Shown here one piece after another: positions 46,291 through 55,220 of a stretch of DNA of 63,219 bases (the stretch's first letter is position 1; every line of letters starts with the position of its first letter). This DNA comes from a bacterium (GTDB taxonomy: Bacteria > Bacteroidota > Bacteroidia > Flavobacteriales > Schleiferiaceae), in the NCBI GenBank assembly GCA_016125155.1, contig WGMI01000034.1:1-63219 (forward strand), read 5' to 3'. The position numbers were made by a program, and so were the translations under genes. The notes below the pieces were generated by a model that was given only the letters and a program-made list of their open reading frames with translations, made no database searches and had not been told where the DNA came from.

Positions 46291-47241
46291 TTAGTTGATG
46301 TGGCTTTCGCAAGCGTTGATGTAGCGATACTTCAACGTAGCGTCTTCATAGTAGAGCTCCCAAATCATGGTCAAGGCGCTCAAACCCGTGGTCTGCCAAG
46401 TTGCGGGCAAGGTGGGCTTGTCGATGAAAAAGCGAATGGGGCTGTACTGAGTGCCAAACACATCGCCTTCGATGTATTCGTTTCCAAATGGGTTGACGAC
46501 GCTTAGGGGCAATCCTTGGGGTGTATAGGTGCTGTCGATCGAGTAGCCCGCGGACCAAATGTTGTGCAGGTGATAGAAGTTGTCGCCGGCAAACACGGTG
46601 GGAACGCCATCGACGAAGGCCGCATCCTGGGCCCAAACCGAAACGTCGCTGCCCGTAGTGACCAAGGGAACGCTCGAAGTCTGACGCAGGTCTCCGTCCG
46701 GTCCGTAGTTTTTGGCGAGGACCCCATCGATCAACAGGAAACTCTGAACGAAGAATTCGCGACCCGCCATGTTTTCAAAGACTTCGATTTTCACATCTAC
46801 GGCATAGGCCGAATCCACATCGCTTACTTTATGAGCGGCTCCAATGGCGGCTTTTTGGCCCAAAAGCGCCAAAACTTCGTTGTTGGCGTCGTTGTAGTTG
46901 TCGAGGGCATTTCCATTGACGTGGATGGTGGGATAGCCGCCTGCGGGAAAGGCCAATTCCCAGCCCATCGCGGTCGGAGAAGCCAGGGGGTCGTTGTTGT
47001 GCACGGCTACACCAATTACCTGAGGATAAGCGTTTTCTACGCTCACCAAAATCTCGGCACCATTGGGACAATACTGACACCATGCGCCCGTGTTCTCCAC
47101 GACCAAAATGGCGTTGTCTTCGCTGACCACCAGCCCCTCAATCGGATTGGTCCCAGTGGGGGTTGGGTTTTTGTCCTCTTTCTTACAGGCAGCGAGAACC
47201 ACCAGAGAGGCGAGCAGTACAGAAGTGGCAATGCGCTTCAT
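46291..47241 (-). CDS. Omp28-like thioredoxin-fold lipoprotein
   Basis: A 316-residue lipoprotein (lipobox LAAC-KKE). The N-terminal domain contains the thioredoxin-like motif GAWCQYCPNGAEIL (CxxC) and AVHNNDPLASPTAMGWELAF; the C-terminal part is an Omp28-type domain (GYSIDSTYTPQGLPLSVVNP). Omp28-related proteins are common in Bacteroidota as surface or periplasmic lipoproteins; a redox role is suggested by the CxxC but not shown. Monocistronic with its own terminator. Confidence 0.82.
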   Translation of the reverse strand: MKRIATSVLLASLVVLAACKKEDKNPTPTGTNPIEGLVVSEDNAILVVENTGAWCQYCPNGAEILVSVENAYPQVIGVAVHNNDPLASPTAMGWELAFPAGGYPTIHVNGNALDNYNDANNEVLALLGQKAAIGAAHKVSDVDSAYAVDVKIEVFENMAGREFFVQSFLLIDGVLAKNYGPDGDLRQTSSVPLVTTGSDVSVWAQDAAFVDGVPTVFAGDNFYHLHNIWSAGYSIDSTYTPQGLPLSVVNPFGNEYIEGDVFGTQYSPIRFFIDKPTLPATWQTTGLSALTMIWELYYEDATLKYRYINACESHIN

Positions 47242-47335
47242 AGAGCGATGAGTTTAGGGGGGGTAGAATGTCCTGCAATTTAGCAATTCAACCGCATTCT
47301 ACACCTCAGTTGAGGGAGGGGTCGATTTGGGTGCG

Positions 47336-48442
47336 TCAGTTGGTCTTTGCACCGCTTTGATTCGTCGCCCCCCGCATCCACAAATCGAGATACAGGGGCA
47401 AGTGGTCGCTGTACCCACCGGTGTAGCGGAGTCCTTCATAGGTGCGCAGCGGTTTCTGTCCCGTAAAGCGTTCATCCGGAGTCAAGAGCCAATCGAAACG
47501 CACCACTTGGACGCCATCCGGCCCCAGACCAAGACTTCGAAACGGAGGGGAAAACAAAGTTCCATTGACGATCATATGGTCCAAGTATTCCCAATGTCCC
47601 CCGTATTTGTGGGTACCCAATCCGGGTTCGGCGCATTCCATCAAATCGACGATTTCGGTCCCGTTCCAATCGCGTGGAGAACAAGGGTCTTCGAGTGTAC
47701 CCAATCCTTCCCGAAGCGAAGGGTCTCCTGGCCCGTCGTTCAAATCGCCCATGGCCACAATCGCATCCCAGGGATCGGCCGATCGGATCGAATCAAACGC
47801 GTGGCGCAATCGCTGCGCAGCCCGCATTCGATAGGGACGAGAGGCCTCTTCGCCCCCTCTTCTCGAGGGCCAGTGGTTGACGAACACATGGAGGGTATCG
47901 GCTTGTTGGGCAACGGCAAATTTGGCGTAGAGGATGTCTCGGGTCTTCCACTCAGGTTGCGTTGGATCGGTTACGGGAAGCCGGGCGGCATACAACAAGC
48001 GCAGTCGTTCTGGTCGATACAACAGTCCGACATCGATGCCACGGGCATCGGGGCTGTCGAAATGCACCGCTTTGTAGGTATAATTCGTCAGCAGTTCGCT
48101 ATAGGCAATGCCTTCCAGGACGGCGCGATTTTCGAGTTCGCACAAACCGAACAGCGCAGGGGGTTCGTCGGAACAACTCATGGCGAGCAAGATCCGGGCA
48201 ATGTTGCGCTGTTTTTCGCGCATTCTGCCTTGGGTCCAGTGCTTGGCCCCCTCGGGCAGAAATTCTTCGTCCTGCGTCAGCGAATCGTCTTGGGCGTCAA
48301 AGAGGTTTTCGGCATTGTAAAAGGCCACTCGGATGCGCTTTGCACAAGGAGGCGATTCTGTTTGCGCCGCGCAAGACAATCCGCACTGCACCCCCAGAAT
48401 GCCGCCGAGAATACCCAGAAATAGGCGCAGACCGCAGGTCAA
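47336..48442 (-). CDS. Endonuclease/exonuclease/phosphatase-family protein, exported
   Basis: A 368-residue protein with a signal-like N-terminus (CGLRLFLGILGGILGVQCGL) and the metal-dependent EEP motifs YNAENLFDAQDD, CELENRA, NHWPSRRGG, GDLNDGPGD and GGYSDHLPLYL. It probably hydrolyses phosphodiesters (nucleic acid or lipid) outside the cytoplasm. A TTG at 48442 was chosen: it overlaps the cheR stop as TTGA, suggesting translational coupling, and begins the signal peptide. Confidence 0.8.
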   Translation of the reverse strand: MTCGLRLFLGILGGILGVQCGLSCAAQTESPPCAKRIRVAFYNAENLFDAQDDSLTQDEEFLPEGAKHWTQGRMREKQRNIARILLAMSCSDEPPALFGLCELENRAVLEGIAYSELLTNYTYKAVHFDSPDARGIDVGLLYRPERLRLLYAARLPVTDPTQPEWKTRDILYAKFAVAQQADTLHVFVNHWPSRRGGEEASRPYRMRAAQRLRHAFDSIRSADPWDAIVAMGDLNDGPGDPSLREGLGTLEDPCSPRDWNGTEIVDLMECAEPGLGTHKYGGHWEYLDHMIVNGTLFSPPFRSLGLGPDGVQVVRFDWLLTPDERFTGQKPLRTYEGLRYTGGYSDHLPLYLDLWMRGATNQSGAKTN

Positions 48443-49296
48443 GGGTAAGCGCGTTTTTCGAACAAGCGCCGACCGGCTTCCAATTCGCGATAGGCCGCGA
48501 AATCGGGATGGTAGATCAGGGACTCTTTTTGACCCAACAACAACCAACCTCCGGGCTTGAGCCGGTCGTCGAGCTTTTGAAAAACCCGGCTTTGAAGTGG
48601 ATGGTCAAAGTAAATCAGCACATTCCGACAGCAAATCAGGTCAAAAGGGCCTTCGGGGCCGCCTTGTTCGCCCAAATGGTCGAAACCCAACGAAAGACGG
48701 GGCTTGCACTCTTCGTTGAGCAGGGCATCGTCTCCGTATACGCGGTCAAAGTAGTCGGTGAGTTGGGTGTGCCCCGTCCAATCCACGAGCGATTGGAATT
48801 GGGAAAAGGTCTTTTGAAAATCAGGCAGTTGTTTCAGCCGAATCCGACCGCTGCCCGCCCGTTCAATGGCGCGATCGCTCAAATCGGTACCCCATACTTC
48901 GACCCGTTCCGTCCATCCCAGGGCGACCCACAACAGGCACAGCGTCCAAATTTCTTCGCCCGTAGAGCAGCCTGCAACCCAGACCCGATACCGTTCCGGA
49001 ACCGATTGGGGGCGCCAAAGCCGGTACAGGGTGGCAAACGCCTCCGGATCGCGAAACATCGAAGTCACGTTGACGGTGATGTGCTCTACGACGGTACCGC
49101 ACAGCCAAGGGTGGGCATCGAGGTGGGCCGGAAGCGCTTCGAGCCGCCTGAGGCCGAGTTCCGGGAGCAATCGGTGCAATCTCCTCCACAGCGATTCGGT
49201 TCCATATTGCGTGAAATCAAAGCCCGTGCGGATTCTCAAATCGTCGAGTACCAATTCGAGCGCGCGCAGCGCATTTTTGTTGTAAAGCTCATCCAT
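48439..49296 (-). CDS. cheR: CheR-type protein-glutamate methyltransferase
   Basis: A 285-residue CheR: an N-terminal helical domain (MDELYNKNALRALELVLDDL), then the AdoMet domain with VWVAGCSTGEEIWTLCLLWV (motif I), TDLSDRAIERA, and FDLICCRNVLIYFDHPLQSR. It methylates receptor glutamates using S-adenosylmethionine. No CheB, CheA or chemoreceptor is nearby, so its substrate is unclear; in non-swimming Bacteroidota such orphans occur. Its ATG (49296-49294) shares the CATG with the divergent PAP2 gene. The downstream gene overlaps it by 4 bases. Confidence 0.87.
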   Translation of the reverse strand: MDELYNKNALRALELVLDDLRIRTGFDFTQYGTESLWRRLHRLLPELGLRRLEALPAHLDAHPWLCGTVVEHITVNVTSMFRDPEAFATLYRLWRPQSVPERYRVWVAGCSTGEEIWTLCLLWVALGWTERVEVWGTDLSDRAIERAGSGRIRLKQLPDFQKTFSQFQSLVDWTGHTQLTDYFDRVYGDDALLNEECKPRLSLGFDHLGEQGGPEGPFDLICCRNVLIYFDHPLQSRVFQKLDDRLKPGGWLLLGQKESLIYHPDFAAYRELEAGRRLFEKRAYP

Positions 49297-50029
49297 GTCG
49301 CTCAAAATTACCTGCGGTTGCGGGCTCGTCGCCGCGCTGGCTTTCAGCTTATCAACAGCGGGACAACGCAGGACGGCGCCCGATCCCGGAGTATATCTGG
49401 TGGGCGGTGCTTTGTTGGGCGTAGCCATGGGGTTGGAGCAGTCGCTGGTATTCGATCCGGCCCCATCGCCCTTTTTGGAGCAATGGGTGGAACCCTTGGC
49501 GGTGAAAGGGAGTTTTGCCCTGGCGGGGGGTTGGTGGGTTTGGGCCAAGGTGGACAAGGACGCAGACCGGTTGGGGGTAGCTCAGGCGCTGATTCGATCG
49601 GTGGCCTACAGCACAGCGGGAAGCATCGCCCTCAAGGCGGTCTTTCGGAGAACCCGTCCCGCAGCAGAATCCCAAGGGTGGTTCGAGTATGGACTCGATT
49701 GGGAGGATAGCGATGCCTTTCCTTCGGGGCATGCCACCGTGGCGGTGAGCACAGCCACGACCCTGGTCTACAGCTATCCGGACGAGGATTGGCTGCCTTG
49801 GGTGGCCTTTCCCTTGGCGGGCATGGCGTGCTGGGAGCGCATCGCCAGCGAGAAACACCACCCTACCGACGTCGTCGCCGGGGCCTTATTGGGCTATACC
49901 ACCGGAGTTTTGGCGCTGAGACCCCTCCATTGGGAGCGATGGGGTGTCCAGACCTATTTCGGCCCAGGCACACTGGGTGTCGTCTGGAATTTGGACGGCA
50001 AGACTTCTCCAGCTTCTACGTGGCGCTGA
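49295..50029 (+). CDS. PAP2-family phosphatase, membrane-associated
   Basis: A 244-residue phosphatidic-acid-phosphatase-2 protein. Motifs: KAVFRRTRP (C1), DAFPSGHATVAVSTATTL (C2, with the His) and RIASEKHHPTDVVAGALLGY (C3). Several hydrophobic helices and an N-terminal signal-like segment place it in the membrane or periplasm, removing phosphate from lipid or polyprenyl phosphates. The start ATG at 49295 overlaps the start of the divergent cheR. The 3' end overlaps the convergent hypothetical gene by 76 bases. Confidence 0.88.
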   Translation: MSLKITCGCGLVAALAFSLSTAGQRRTAPDPGVYLVGGALLGVAMGLEQSLVFDPAPSPFLEQWVEPLAVKGSFALAGGWWVWAKVDKDADRLGVAQALIRSVAYSTAGSIALKAVFRRTRPAAESQGWFEYGLDWEDSDAFPSGHATVAVSTATTLVYSYPDEDWLPWVAFPLAGMACWERIASEKHHPTDVVAGALLGYTTGVLALRPLHWERWGVQTYFGPGTLGVVWNLDGKTSPASTWR

Positions 50030-50319
50030 AGCACAAATGCTTTTTTAAGCGCACCGCACTCCAATTCCAAGACATAGTTTCCCGGGGGAATCCCTTCGAG
50101 CGAAATCGCCCAGGAACCTTCGGTCACAGAAACCGAGTCTACAAATGCCGAACGCACGATTTCGCCCGAGGTGGCGTACAGCCGAAAAGCCGGAAAGCAG
50201 GGGGTACAACCCGAGAGCGTCACTTCGACTTTGCGGCCCACCTTGCCCGAAGCCAATTGCCATTGGCAGGGATTGGCCGGGGAGATGACCGACATCAAGG
50301 TGAATAGTAAAGCCCACAT
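49954..50319 (-). CDS. Secreted hypothetical protein, 121 aa
   Basis: A signal peptide (MWALLFTLMSVISPANP) precedes a small beta-rich domain with paired cysteines (SGCTPCFPAFRLY and LELECGALKKAF). Its ATG overlaps the queA stop (TGATG), so the two are probably translationally coupled; it ends with TAG and overlaps the convergent PAP2 gene by 76 bases. The family is not recognised. Confidence 0.65.
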   Translation of the reverse strand: MWALLFTLMSVISPANPCQWQLASGKVGRKVEVTLSGCTPCFPAFRLYATSGEIVRSAFVDSVSVTEGSWAISLEGIPPGNYVLELECGALKKAFVLQRHVEAGEVLPSKFQTTPSVPGPK

Positions 50320-51566
50320 CAGACCAGGGTTTTTTGAAAGAGACAGGCGTCGCCATAGCTCAGGAACCGATACCGATGGTCGAGGGCGTGCTGGTACACC
50401 TTCTTCCATGCAGGACCTATGTAGGCATCGACCAAAAACAACAAACTGCTCTTGGGCTGGTGAAAGTTGGTGAGCAGTTGTCCGGCACAGTGAAAATCGA
50501 TGCCAGGCAGGAGAAACAGACCAGTGGCTTCGGTCCAACGATCGAGTCCCCCGCGCTCCATTCGGGAGAGCAAGGCTTCCAACGCTTGCTTTTTAGGCGG
50601 TCTCAACACTGTTTGGTAGGGGAATTCCTGGGTCAAGGGCCCTGTAACTCCCGGGGATTCGATTTCGCGCACCCCAAACCAGTAGAGGCTTTCGAGGGTA
50701 CGCAGCGCTGTTGTGCCGATCGCCAAGGTATGTTCAAATGGAGTTTCCGCCAAGGTCTCTATAGCCGGACGCGACACTTCGATCCATTCGCGGTGCATGA
50801 TGTGGCCATCGCTCCGCTCGCTTTTGATGGGGAGAAACGTCCCCGCGCCGACGTGCAAAATCAACGGTTCGGTCCGGTGACCCGCTCTTTGGAGGGCGTC
50901 GAGCAACGGGGGGTCGAGGTGCAATCCCGCTGTAGGGGCGGCCACCGAACCCGAGGCCTGCGCAAAGACCGTCTGGTAGCGCTCTTTGTCCTCGGGTCCG
51001 TCGGGTCTGCGCATATAGGGGGGCAAGGGTACGTGCCCGATGCGCTCGAGCAGGGTTCTCAAATTTCCGGCTGGACTCCATTCCAGCTCTACGGTTGGGA
51101 AAGCGGCCGCTCCCTGGGACAAACGGGCTTGAACCGTGCACGCTCCCTGTTCGTCCTCAAAATCGTAGACCAAGCGCTTGCCTCCGCCCCGGGCATTCCA
51201 GCGCCGAACCCCACCCACCATGGCCTCTACTTTGATCGGGGGGTCTCGTTCGAGCAGGACATGAAGTGGGGTTCCATCGGCTCCGCCCAGACAAAACACT
51301 TCGACGGGGCGGTCTACGTCCAAACCCGAATCGTCTTTGGGCAAGGGAAAAAACAAGCGAGCAGGCACCACCTTGCTTTCGTTGAGAAATAGAGTGCTGT
51401 GTGGCGCGAGTAATTCGGGCAGATCGACCATGGTTCGGTCTTCCATATTCCCCGCTCGGTAGCGCAATAACTTACTCGAACTGCGTTGCTCTAGCGGTCG
51501 ATCGGCGATGCGGTCGGCCGGGAGTTCGTAGTCGATGTAGTCCAGTGGAATACCGGGAATCCCCAT
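50319..51566 (-). CDS. queA: S-adenosylmethionine:tRNA ribosyltransferase-isomerase-like protein
   Basis: A 415-residue QueA-family enzyme that transfers ribosyl from AdoMet to 7-aminomethyl-7-deazaguanine in queuosine synthesis. Motifs: ELPADRIADRPLEQRSSSKL, SVAAPTAGLHL, HVGAGTFLPIK and LLTNFHQPKSSLLFLV, all typical. Many Bacteroidota carry a longer paralogue of QueA; the extended middle region is consistent with that. The start at 51566 was chosen by homology; the frame reaches 51596. Confidence 0.88.
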   Translation of the reverse strand: MGIPGIPLDYIDYELPADRIADRPLEQRSSSKLLRYRAGNMEDRTMVDLPELLAPHSTLFLNESKVVPARLFFPLPKDDSGLDVDRPVEVFCLGGADGTPLHVLLERDPPIKVEAMVGGVRRWNARGGGKRLVYDFEDEQGACTVQARLSQGAAAFPTVELEWSPAGNLRTLLERIGHVPLPPYMRRPDGPEDKERYQTVFAQASGSVAAPTAGLHLDPPLLDALQRAGHRTEPLILHVGAGTFLPIKSERSDGHIMHREWIEVSRPAIETLAETPFEHTLAIGTTALRTLESLYWFGVREIESPGVTGPLTQEFPYQTVLRPPKKQALEALLSRMERGGLDRWTEATGLFLLPGIDFHCAGQLLTNFHQPKSSLLFLVDAYIGPAWKKVYQHALDHRYRFLSYGDACLFQKTLV

Positions 51567-51649
51567 AGCCGCCAAGTTAAGGACTTCATACGGCAAACGC
51601 CTCCGGTCTACTTCCTCAGTACCGCCAAAACCCGCATCTTCGCCCCCTT

Positions 51650-52777
51650 ATGCCCCGTGTCCTCGTTTCCGCCAGCAACGATCTCAGCAACGACCAGCGT
51701 GTGCACAAGGTGTGTTCCAGCCTCGAGAAGGAGGGGTGGGAAGTTCTGTTGATTGGCCGGTTGCGATCGGACAGTGCCCCATTGGAGCGCAGCTACGCCA
51801 CGCGCCGACTCCGCCTTTGGTTCGACAAGGGGTTTGCGTTTTATGCGGAGCTGAATTTCCGGCTTTTTTGGATCCTCCTGTTCGAGCGGGTCGATGCCTA
51901 TCACCCCAACGACCTCGATACCCTGCTCCCCAATTTTCTCAGCGCCGGCCTGAGGCGGAAACCCCTCACCTACGATACCCACGAATATTTTCTCGGGGTA
52001 CCAGAGCTTCAAAACCGCCCTCGGGTCCGAGCGGTTTGGGCCGCGATCGAACGGTGGATTTTTCCGAGGCTCGAATCTGTTTTTACGGTGAATGAATCAA
52101 TTGCCGCTTTGTATGAAGAGGATTATAGGGTGCGCCCCGCAGTAATGCGCAATATTCCGCCCTCGCAAACGGGACCGATCGAACGGGCCTCTAGGGCCGA
52201 ATGGGGGTTGAGTCAAACAGGCTACCTCCTCATCAACCAAGGCACCGGAATCAATGTGGACCGTGGGATGGAAGAATTGCTCGAGGCTTTGGTGTTGCTT
52301 ACGAGCGATGTGCATTTGTTGTTGGTGGGCAAGGGCGATGTGCTCCCCTCGTTGAAGGAACGCGCAAAGCGCCTAGGGCTCGAACACCGGGTACACTTTA
52401 TCCCACCCCAGCCTTACGAACGCATGATGCAGTTGACCCGCATGGCCGATTTGGGTGTCAGCCTCGACAAAGACACCAACATCAACTACCGTTTTAGCCT
52501 GCCCAACAAACTCTTCGATTACATCCGCGCGGGCTTGCCGGTGCTGGTGTCCGATTTGCCCGAAGTGGGCAAGGTTGTTCGGGAATATTCGATAGGGTCT
52601 ATTGTGGAGGACCACCGCCCGGAGACGCTGGCGCGGGCCATTGAGCACATGCGCGCTCATGGAAAACGACCCTATGTCGAGGCGCTAGAGCGGGCTTCGG
52701 CTCAATTACACTGGGAATCGGAAGTGGAGCCCATGCTCGACCGATACCGTGCTTTGCAGCAGCGGTTTACCGCTTAA
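51650..52777 (+). CDS. Glycosyltransferase family 4-type enzyme
   Basis: A 375-residue GT-B enzyme. The N-terminal Rossmann half begins RVLVSASNDLSNDQRVHKVC, followed by YDTHEYFLG. The C-terminal half has LINQGTGINVDRGMEELLEA, the donor-binding LLLVGKGDV and the family signature SLPNKLFDYIRAGLPVLVSD. It is expected to transfer a nucleotide sugar to a cell-envelope or surface polysaccharide acceptor. It stands alone; donor and acceptor are unknown. Confidence 0.87.
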   Translation: MPRVLVSASNDLSNDQRVHKVCSSLEKEGWEVLLIGRLRSDSAPLERSYATRRLRLWFDKGFAFYAELNFRLFWILLFERVDAYHPNDLDTLLPNFLSAGLRRKPLTYDTHEYFLGVPELQNRPRVRAVWAAIERWIFPRLESVFTVNESIAALYEEDYRVRPAVMRNIPPSQTGPIERASRAEWGLSQTGYLLINQGTGINVDRGMEELLEALVLLTSDVHLLLVGKGDVLPSLKERAKRLGLEHRVHFIPPQPYERMMQLTRMADLGVSLDKDTNINYRFSLPNKLFDYIRAGLPVLVSDLPEVGKVVREYSIGSIVEDHRPETLARAIEHMRAHGKRPYVEALERASAQLHWESEVEPMLDRYRALQQRFTA

Positions 52778-52790
52778 GATAACCCTAAAT

Positions 52791-53495
52791 TTAACGCGTT
52801 GAACTCGCTGAAGCCCCGGTCAGGGCCTGTTCCAATGCAGTCCAAGTGGCGTTGGGGCGTAGAGGGAGATTGGTGGGGATGTGACCAAGGGGAGTTCCAA
52901 TGGTGTTCGCACCGTCGAAATACACCCAATATCCCAGAAGATCTACGCCGGCACCCCGGGAATAGATCACCTCGTAGCCCGAATCTACCGTCCACTCTTG
53001 ACCACTCTCTTGGGCGATGGGATAGACTGTTCGAACCCCGGTTTCGTGTTTTTCTTCCTTACCGTTGACCACCCCTCCCGTTTTGTTCAATAAGGTAGGA
53101 TGCGAAACGATAGTGCCGTCCAGCCGTTTGTGTTTGGCCTTGATGGCTTCGAGTTGATCGGGGTTGTAGTACCAACTGGCCGATTTGCTGAACAGACGGT
53201 CGTTGGCAAAAAACAACTGAATGAGCAAGCGGGCTTCGTCGTTGATAAAATACACCCCTTCAAGGCGAACACTCGAATCTTTTGGAGTGCGTCCGGCCAC
53301 GGCATCGATAAACAAGGGTTGCCCCCCCACCACGCGGTATTCTGGAAATTTTTCGCGCAAATCCATGAAGGATTCGAGCTTGGTGGAGCCAACGGGAAGG
53401 GTCATGACTTCCCGAACGATGGGTTCAGCTTGACCGTAGGCCAAGGAGCTGCTGACTATCAGGGCGATAAGCGAAAGCGCAGGATTGAATCGCAT
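52791..53495 (-). CDS. Secreted hypothetical protein, 234 aa
   Basis: A signal peptide (SLIALIVSSSLAYGQ) is followed by a domain with VMTLPVGSTKLESFMDLREK, YFINDEARLLIQLFFANDRL and YPIAQESGQEWTVDSGYEVI. No family is recognised. A near-consensus -7 box (CATCTTTG, minus strand, around 53520) precedes the start. It ends just downstream of the convergent glycosyltransferase gene. Confidence 0.7.
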   Translation of the reverse strand: MRFNPALSLIALIVSSSLAYGQAEPIVREVMTLPVGSTKLESFMDLREKFPEYRVVGGQPLFIDAVAGRTPKDSSVRLEGVYFINDEARLLIQLFFANDRLFSKSASWYYNPDQLEAIKAKHKRLDGTIVSHPTLLNKTGGVVNGKEEKHETGVRTVYPIAQESGQEWTVDSGYEVIYSRGAGVDLLGYWVYFDGANTIGTPLGHIPTNLPLRPNATWTALEQALTGASASSTR

Positions 53496-53558
53496 CGGAT
53501 TTTCAAGATTGGTTGGGTCAAAGATGGTACAGAATGCCTTTGCATGGGTTCGGGAACA

Positions 53559-55082
53559 TTATATCTGCTCGACAAAGTCAAAAATCCTTCCCAAATCTCT
53601 GCATATCAACTGAATGGCGTCTCTACCCGTATAGGCGGCCGGGGGCATGCCCCCACCGGGAGCCACCCAGTGCCCGGCCATATACAAACCCTTGAGCCTT
53701 GTGAAATGGGTCGGGATTTGAAGCTTCATGGCTTCGGGTGTGGGCAGCCACCCTTCGTAGCTTCCCTTGTGGTTGCCCGTCCAGTTGCGGTAGGTCAAAG
53801 GGGTGGCCAAATCGGCAAAATCCAACGATGGGGCGGTGTCCGGAAAGGTTCGGTCCAAACTGTCGATCAAAACGCGGGCTACGCGTTCGCGCTCGGCCTG
53901 ATACAACCGGGGTTCTCTTCGATACAGCTCGTCCCAGTAGTCGTAATCGGCATCGAGCATGGCGGTGACCAAGGTGCGGCCGGAGGGTGCCAAGGTAGGG
54001 TCGAAGGTAAAGATGTTGAAGGCGGTTCGTGGGTGTGCATACCGGCCCAGTTCAAGGGTCTCGGTAAGGGCTACATTGAGTCCCGCAATACTCGGTCGAT
54101 ACCCTTGAAAAGTGCTGCGGAACCCCGCTGAGAAGAAATTGAGCGAAGGGAAGGGTTTGAGGATTTCGTAAGCTGTAAAGACTTCGGGGTCAATCCATTC
54201 AGGGTCAAGCATGGAATACAGCACGCTGTGCCCGTCGCAGGCAGTGACCACAAAGTCGGCTTCGATTTCGGTTCCGTCGGAGAGTTGGATGCCTTGAGCC
54301 CTGCCATTGTGGATGGCGATCTTCGATACGCGGCTTTGCAGAGCAACCTTTCCTTCCAATGTCCGATATCGATGTTCGAGTCGTTCGATCAATGCTGCCG
54401 AGCCCCCAAGGGGGTAACCGGCCGAGCCCGCCGAGGCGTAGCCAAACTGCATCATCAAAAAGGCGACGTTCATTTCAGGGGTCCAGAAATGTTGGAAAAC
54501 CGTCCGTAGATCGCGGTTCTTAAAAAGCTGTGCGAAGTCCCCGAGACTCATTGACCCCCAATGGGCCATGGTGCGAATGGCAGGGAATTCTCGGAACAAA
54601 ATCTTGGTCCAGTCCCAGGGATTGAGCAGTTCGAACGAGCGGTCCAGCGGAAAATCCGAACGGGCCATGATGCGAATGCCTTCGGTGAATTTGAGAATGA
54701 GTTCTCGGTCTTCCGGGGCCCGGTCGAGCAGGGTTTTTTCCAATCGGTCTGCATCGGTATCCAAGCGCAACGGACCGGATTCCAGGTCTCGGAATTCGAC
54801 AAAGGCATCGTGGTTGTAGAAGGTGTTGCCTTCAATGACGCCCAGTTGTTTCCACAGCTCGTAGAGGTCGTTTCCGGGGGCTGAACCGACCAGCCAGTGG
54901 ACCGAGCCATTGACGTTGTAGCCCGATCGTTCCCAGCCGCTGCACACTCCACCGAGTTTGCCGTTGGTTTCGTAAATCGTGGTATCGAACCCGTTGATTC
55001 GACCAAAAATTCCGGCGGACAGTCCGGCAATGCCGCCACCAACAATGGCGACGGTGGGTTTTTGGGGTGTTGATGGGGTCAT
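53559..55082 (-). CDS. FAD-dependent oxidoreductase of the phytoene-desaturase (CrtI) type
   Basis: A 507-residue flavoenzyme: N-terminal FAD-binding VAIVGGGIAGLSAGIFGRIN, then GGVCSGWERSGYNVNGSVHW, and the C-terminal MAGHWVAPGGGMPPAAYTGR motif of CrtI/retinol-saturase-like enzymes. Related proteins desaturate or isomerise carotenoids, but no carotenoid gene is adjacent. Met at 55082 is preferred; the frame is open to 55151. It is divergent from fbp. Confidence 0.87.
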   Translation of the reverse strand: MTPSTPQKPTVAIVGGGIAGLSAGIFGRINGFDTTIYETNGKLGGVCSGWERSGYNVNGSVHWLVGSAPGNDLYELWKQLGVIEGNTFYNHDAFVEFRDLESGPLRLDTDADRLEKTLLDRAPEDRELILKFTEGIRIMARSDFPLDRSFELLNPWDWTKILFREFPAIRTMAHWGSMSLGDFAQLFKNRDLRTVFQHFWTPEMNVAFLMMQFGYASAGSAGYPLGGSAALIERLEHRYRTLEGKVALQSRVSKIAIHNGRAQGIQLSDGTEIEADFVVTACDGHSVLYSMLDPEWIDPEVFTAYEILKPFPSLNFFSAGFRSTFQGYRPSIAGLNVALTETLELGRYAHPRTAFNIFTFDPTLAPSGRTLVTAMLDADYDYWDELYRREPRLYQAERERVARVLIDSLDRTFPDTAPSLDFADLATPLTYRNWTGNHKGSYEGWLPTPEAMKLQIPTHFTRLKGLYMAGHWVAPGGGMPPAAYTGRDAIQLICRDLGRIFDFVEQI

Positions 55083-55196
55083 GGAAGTGGAGGATTGTAG
55101 TTGATTGGAAAACACCTGGAAAGCTTCAATTTCAGACATTTCCAATGCCAATTGCCATGACTTCTGTCAGCCTTCGGGCTGCGCAAGGGTGGTCTT

Positions 55197-55204
55197 TATC
55201 TTTG
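55197..55204 (+). promoter_or_regulatory. -7 promoter box of fbp
   Basis: TATCTTTG matches TAnnTTTG and ends 16 bases before the ATG at 55221. Confidence 0.55.
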
Positions 55205-55220
55205 GCCCAAACCTAGGCCC

